Source: Schoenoplectus triqueter (lineage: Eukaryota; Streptophyta; Magnoliopsida; Poales; Cyperaceae). From it: a DNA stretch of 64,000 bases. Where the stretch lies: NCBI GenBank assembly GCA_964058805.1, contig CAXKVV010000282.1, positions 372,001 to 436,000 of the forward strand, given 5' to 3'. This document shows positions 61,674 through 64,000 of the stretch, piece by piece; the first letter of the stretch is position 1; each line of letters starts with the position of its first letter. The notes under the pieces were generated by a model. That model did not search any database, had not been told where the DNA came from, and saw nothing but the letters and a program-made list of their open reading frames with translations. A program made the translations under genes and the position numbers.

Positions 61674-62050
61674 CTATGGTGCTTTGCAAAGTATAAAAGC
61701 GTTGTGTGTTTTGCGCTCTATTTTTAATTTTAAGTCAAAAATGATCGATCCAAACAGCTCAATCTAATCTCCATATCAAAATCTATTAGTAAACAAAATT
61801 TTATATTTTTTGGAATTTATTTGCTATTTTTTTGGATAGGGAGAAAATCATTATTTTTGGATGAACTAGAATTCTCAGATCAACTCATTTTCTCCTTATC
61901 AGAAAAAAATTCTAAATATATATATATATTTTGGTTTATTAATATATTTTTATATGAAGATTAGATTGAACGGTTTGGATCGATTATTTCTGACTTGAAA
62001 TTAAAAATAGAACGCAAAGCACACAACGTCTCTGTGTTTTGGCACCATAG
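61674..62050. mobile_element. Foldback element, family B copy 2
   Basis: The outer ends 'ctatggtgc' and 'gcaccatag' are perfect inverted repeats, and the arms share 'gatcgatccaaac' / 'gtttggatcgatt'. The ends and inner motifs match 40421-40782. ATT repeats flank both sides and obscure any target duplication. Confidence 0.75.
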
Positions 62051-62085
62051 TCAGACTCATTATTATTATTATAACAATTCAAATG

Positions 62086-62440
62086 CCTTAATCATGCCTT
62101 TTCTTTTTAAATTCTAATAACTCAAAATTTAAAACTAAAATATTAAAATAAAACCATTAAATTTAATCTATATATATTATATTTTCTTCTTACACATAAA
62201 AACTTTTTCATTTTTTCGTTTTCATTCATGTAAATCAGTAAGTTATAAAATTAATGTACAAAAATTAATCATATTAATGCACTTTTATAAGCTTTTGATG
62301 TTATATAAAATAATATTCAAATGTCAAAAATTTAATCTATACATAAATAAAACCTAGATTAAATTTAATAGTTTTATTTGGATATTTTAGTTTTAAATTT
62401 TGAGTTGTTACAAATTTAAAAAGTGGAGGCATGATTGAGG
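62086..62440. repeat. Foldback repeat, family C copy 2
   Basis: Arms of about 120 bp are inverted: 'ccttaatcatgcc' and 'aactcaaaatttaaaactaa' on the left, 'ttagttttaaattttgagtt' and 'ggcatgattgagg' on the right. The interior resembles 30740-30945. Confidence 0.7.
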
Positions 62441-62807
62441 AATAAAAAATGAGATATTTAAACTCTCTTCTATTGTTATTATATCATTATCATATTATTA
62501 TAATTTATTATGAATATATTTATTAATATTATAATATATATCATCATAATTTTTATAATTTTATTATTACGAAAGTACCTTTTTTTTTCCAAATCCTCTT
62601 CTTTCTAATGTTATCACCGAACTTTATTATACAATATTTTGAAATTGAGCGGAAGAAATTTATTTTGAATTTCGAACTCACATAAAGCATGAGCCTGACT
62701 ATTGTTTGGATTTAGTACGAGGTAGATAAAACCAGCGACTTCCGATTCAAGTTTGACATAATATGGCTAAGTTATGTGAACTGGACTCTTTTTAAGCAAT
62801 TTTTATA

Positions 62808-63218
62808 GGGTGTGTTTGGATGGTGAAAGGATTAGTGTAAGAATAGTATTGTTTGGATTAGTAGTTGAGAATAGTATGAGGTTAGTGATATCTCGGGAAA
62901 TATAAGAAGATTGCTAATTTTTACTATTCCGGATTAGTAAAATATTATTTGGATAGAAACGTGAGAACAATGGAGAGAATAGTTAAAATAATTAATTATT
63001 TTTTAGTATTTTATTTAATACTATTGAAAAAATATTTTTTATTATTTTCACTGCTCTTATGGACACTAATCCGTTAACCCAATGTTTTTTATGTGTTAGC
63101 GAATTATCACTGTTCTGCTGCTATTATCGATTTCAATTTTGTGTTTGGATGGTTGGTAACTCGAGAAAAGTACTTTTATTCTCAGAACAGTGCTATTCTA
63201 CACCATCCAAACACACCC
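62808..63218. mobile_element. MITE with perfect 18-bp terminal inverted repeats
   Basis: 'gggtgtgtttggatggtg' (62808-62825) and its exact reverse complement (63201-63218) bound a 411 bp AT-rich segment. The bases outside both ends read 'ata', so a 3-bp target duplication as in PIF/Harbinger elements is possible. Related ends follow directly at 63222 and near 63556. Confidence 0.8.
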
Positions 63219-63560
63219 ATAGGGTTTGTTTGGATGGGTTAGGAATAGCATAATAACTACTGTTCTCGAAATATGAATAATAGTTGTGTATCCAAACACA
63301 AATCTGCTGTTCCAAAACATTGAGAATAACTACTATTCTGTTATTCTGTGGTGAGGATGGAATAACTGTTGTTCTTCTCAACTCTTCATTACTATTCCTA
63401 ACAAACAATCCAAACAATATTTATACCATTTAGAATAACATCACTTTTTTACTATACTTGCGCTAACCGAAAAATCACTATTTTTTTTACTATCCTCATT
63501 TATTATTCTCAATTCCTCTATTCTTACGTTATTTTTTGCACGATTCAAATACACCCTATA
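63219..63560. mobile_element. Related MITE ends adjoining the 62808-63218 element
   Basis: The segment starts 'gggtttgtttggatgggtta', close to the neighbouring element's end. It finishes with 'cgattcaaatacaccctata', a diverged inverted copy of the far left end at 62804. This suggests either a tandem second copy or one older element interrupted by a younger relative. Confidence 0.5.
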
Positions 63561-63732
63561 ATAACTCTTAAATACCCCTAACACAACAACTGTACTTACC
63601 AAAAATTCTTCTTTTCTCCTTCTCTCACTCTCTCTCTCTCTTTTTTCTTTTGCATTATCCATGTTATTCATATAAACTTGTCAATAAAATTAAATCAAAG
63701 ACACATGTAGCTTATCATAAATATTTGTAAGG

Positions 63733-64000
63733 TTTTAAAATGTGGACTTAATATATGTGTGATTGGACATTGCATAACGCACATGCGATATAAAGATACG
63801 TATATGGTTCAATATGCGAATATATATTCTAAAACGTTCTTAAAATATTTTGAATCAATAATTTATTTTTAATGAATTTTAATATAAAATAAAAAATAGA
63901 ATAACATATGAATATGATTTTAAAATTTTTGCATAAAATATATCAGCATGAAATATATCATATGATCAATTTTACATACTTAATATATTAAAATTTTTAA
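63733..64000. repeat. Dispersed AT-rich repeat, copy 2, cut by the window end
   Basis: It begins 'ggttttaaaatgtggactt' and follows the same order of blocks as 1349-1722. The copy runs off the end of the window. Confidence 0.45.

Noticed and set aside
1..64000. CRISPR arrays, rRNA genes, riboswitches, bacterial promoters
   Set aside because: None seen; the sequence is plant nuclear DNA.

Overview
The window is nuclear DNA of a flowering plant, almost certainly a eudicot. Genes have many short exons with GT-AG introns, intergenic DNA is very AT-rich, and remnants of RTE-type and L1-type LINEs and many small inverted-repeat elements are scattered between and inside genes. No rRNA, CRISPR array, bacterial operon or virus was seen. 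tRNAs could not be searched for systematically.

Layout: (1) 1933-16168, plus strand, a bacterial-type (type IA) DNA topoisomerase with organelle targeting sequences, whose 3.7 kb penultimate intron holds a degenerate RTE LINE. (2) 18184-19362, minus, an intronless mTERF-family organelle gene, convergent with the topoisomerase. (3) 20325-25422, minus, a kanadaptin-like FHA-domain protein. (4) 26602-29003, minus, an AVT6/SLC38-type amino acid transporter. (5) About 29.1-46.3 kb, a gene-poor AT-rich stretch with several inverted-repeat elements, an L1 coding fragment and a roughly 850 bp ATT-type microsatellite. (6) 46313-53376, plus, a PUB42-like U-box/ARM E3 ubiquitin ligase. (7) 55916-58492, minus, a bHLH49-like transcription factor gene with a 1-bp frameshift in its HLH-coding exon. 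(8) 59.1-64 kb, repeat-rich DNA, including an inverted-repeat element starting about 55 bp upstream of the bHLH TATA box.

Exon structures were worked out by hand from splice signals and reading phase. Five genes give fully in-frame models: topoisomerase 1197 or 1151 aa, mTERF 392 aa, kanadaptin-like 738 aa, AVT6-like 463 aa and PUB42-like 1008 aa. The bHLH gene does not: every other exon is a multiple of three, but exon 4 is 70 nt instead of 69.

The topoisomerase and the mTERF protein are both expected to act on organellar genomes. The PUB42-like and bHLH49-like pair appears to match the neighbouring Arabidopsis genes At1g68940 and At1g68920 (recalled, not searched). I found no convincing unknown biological system. 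The most notable signals are the disrupted bHLH gene with an element beside its promoter, the two in-frame starts of the topoisomerase, and a dense set of non-autonomous elements, several with recognisable target-site duplications.
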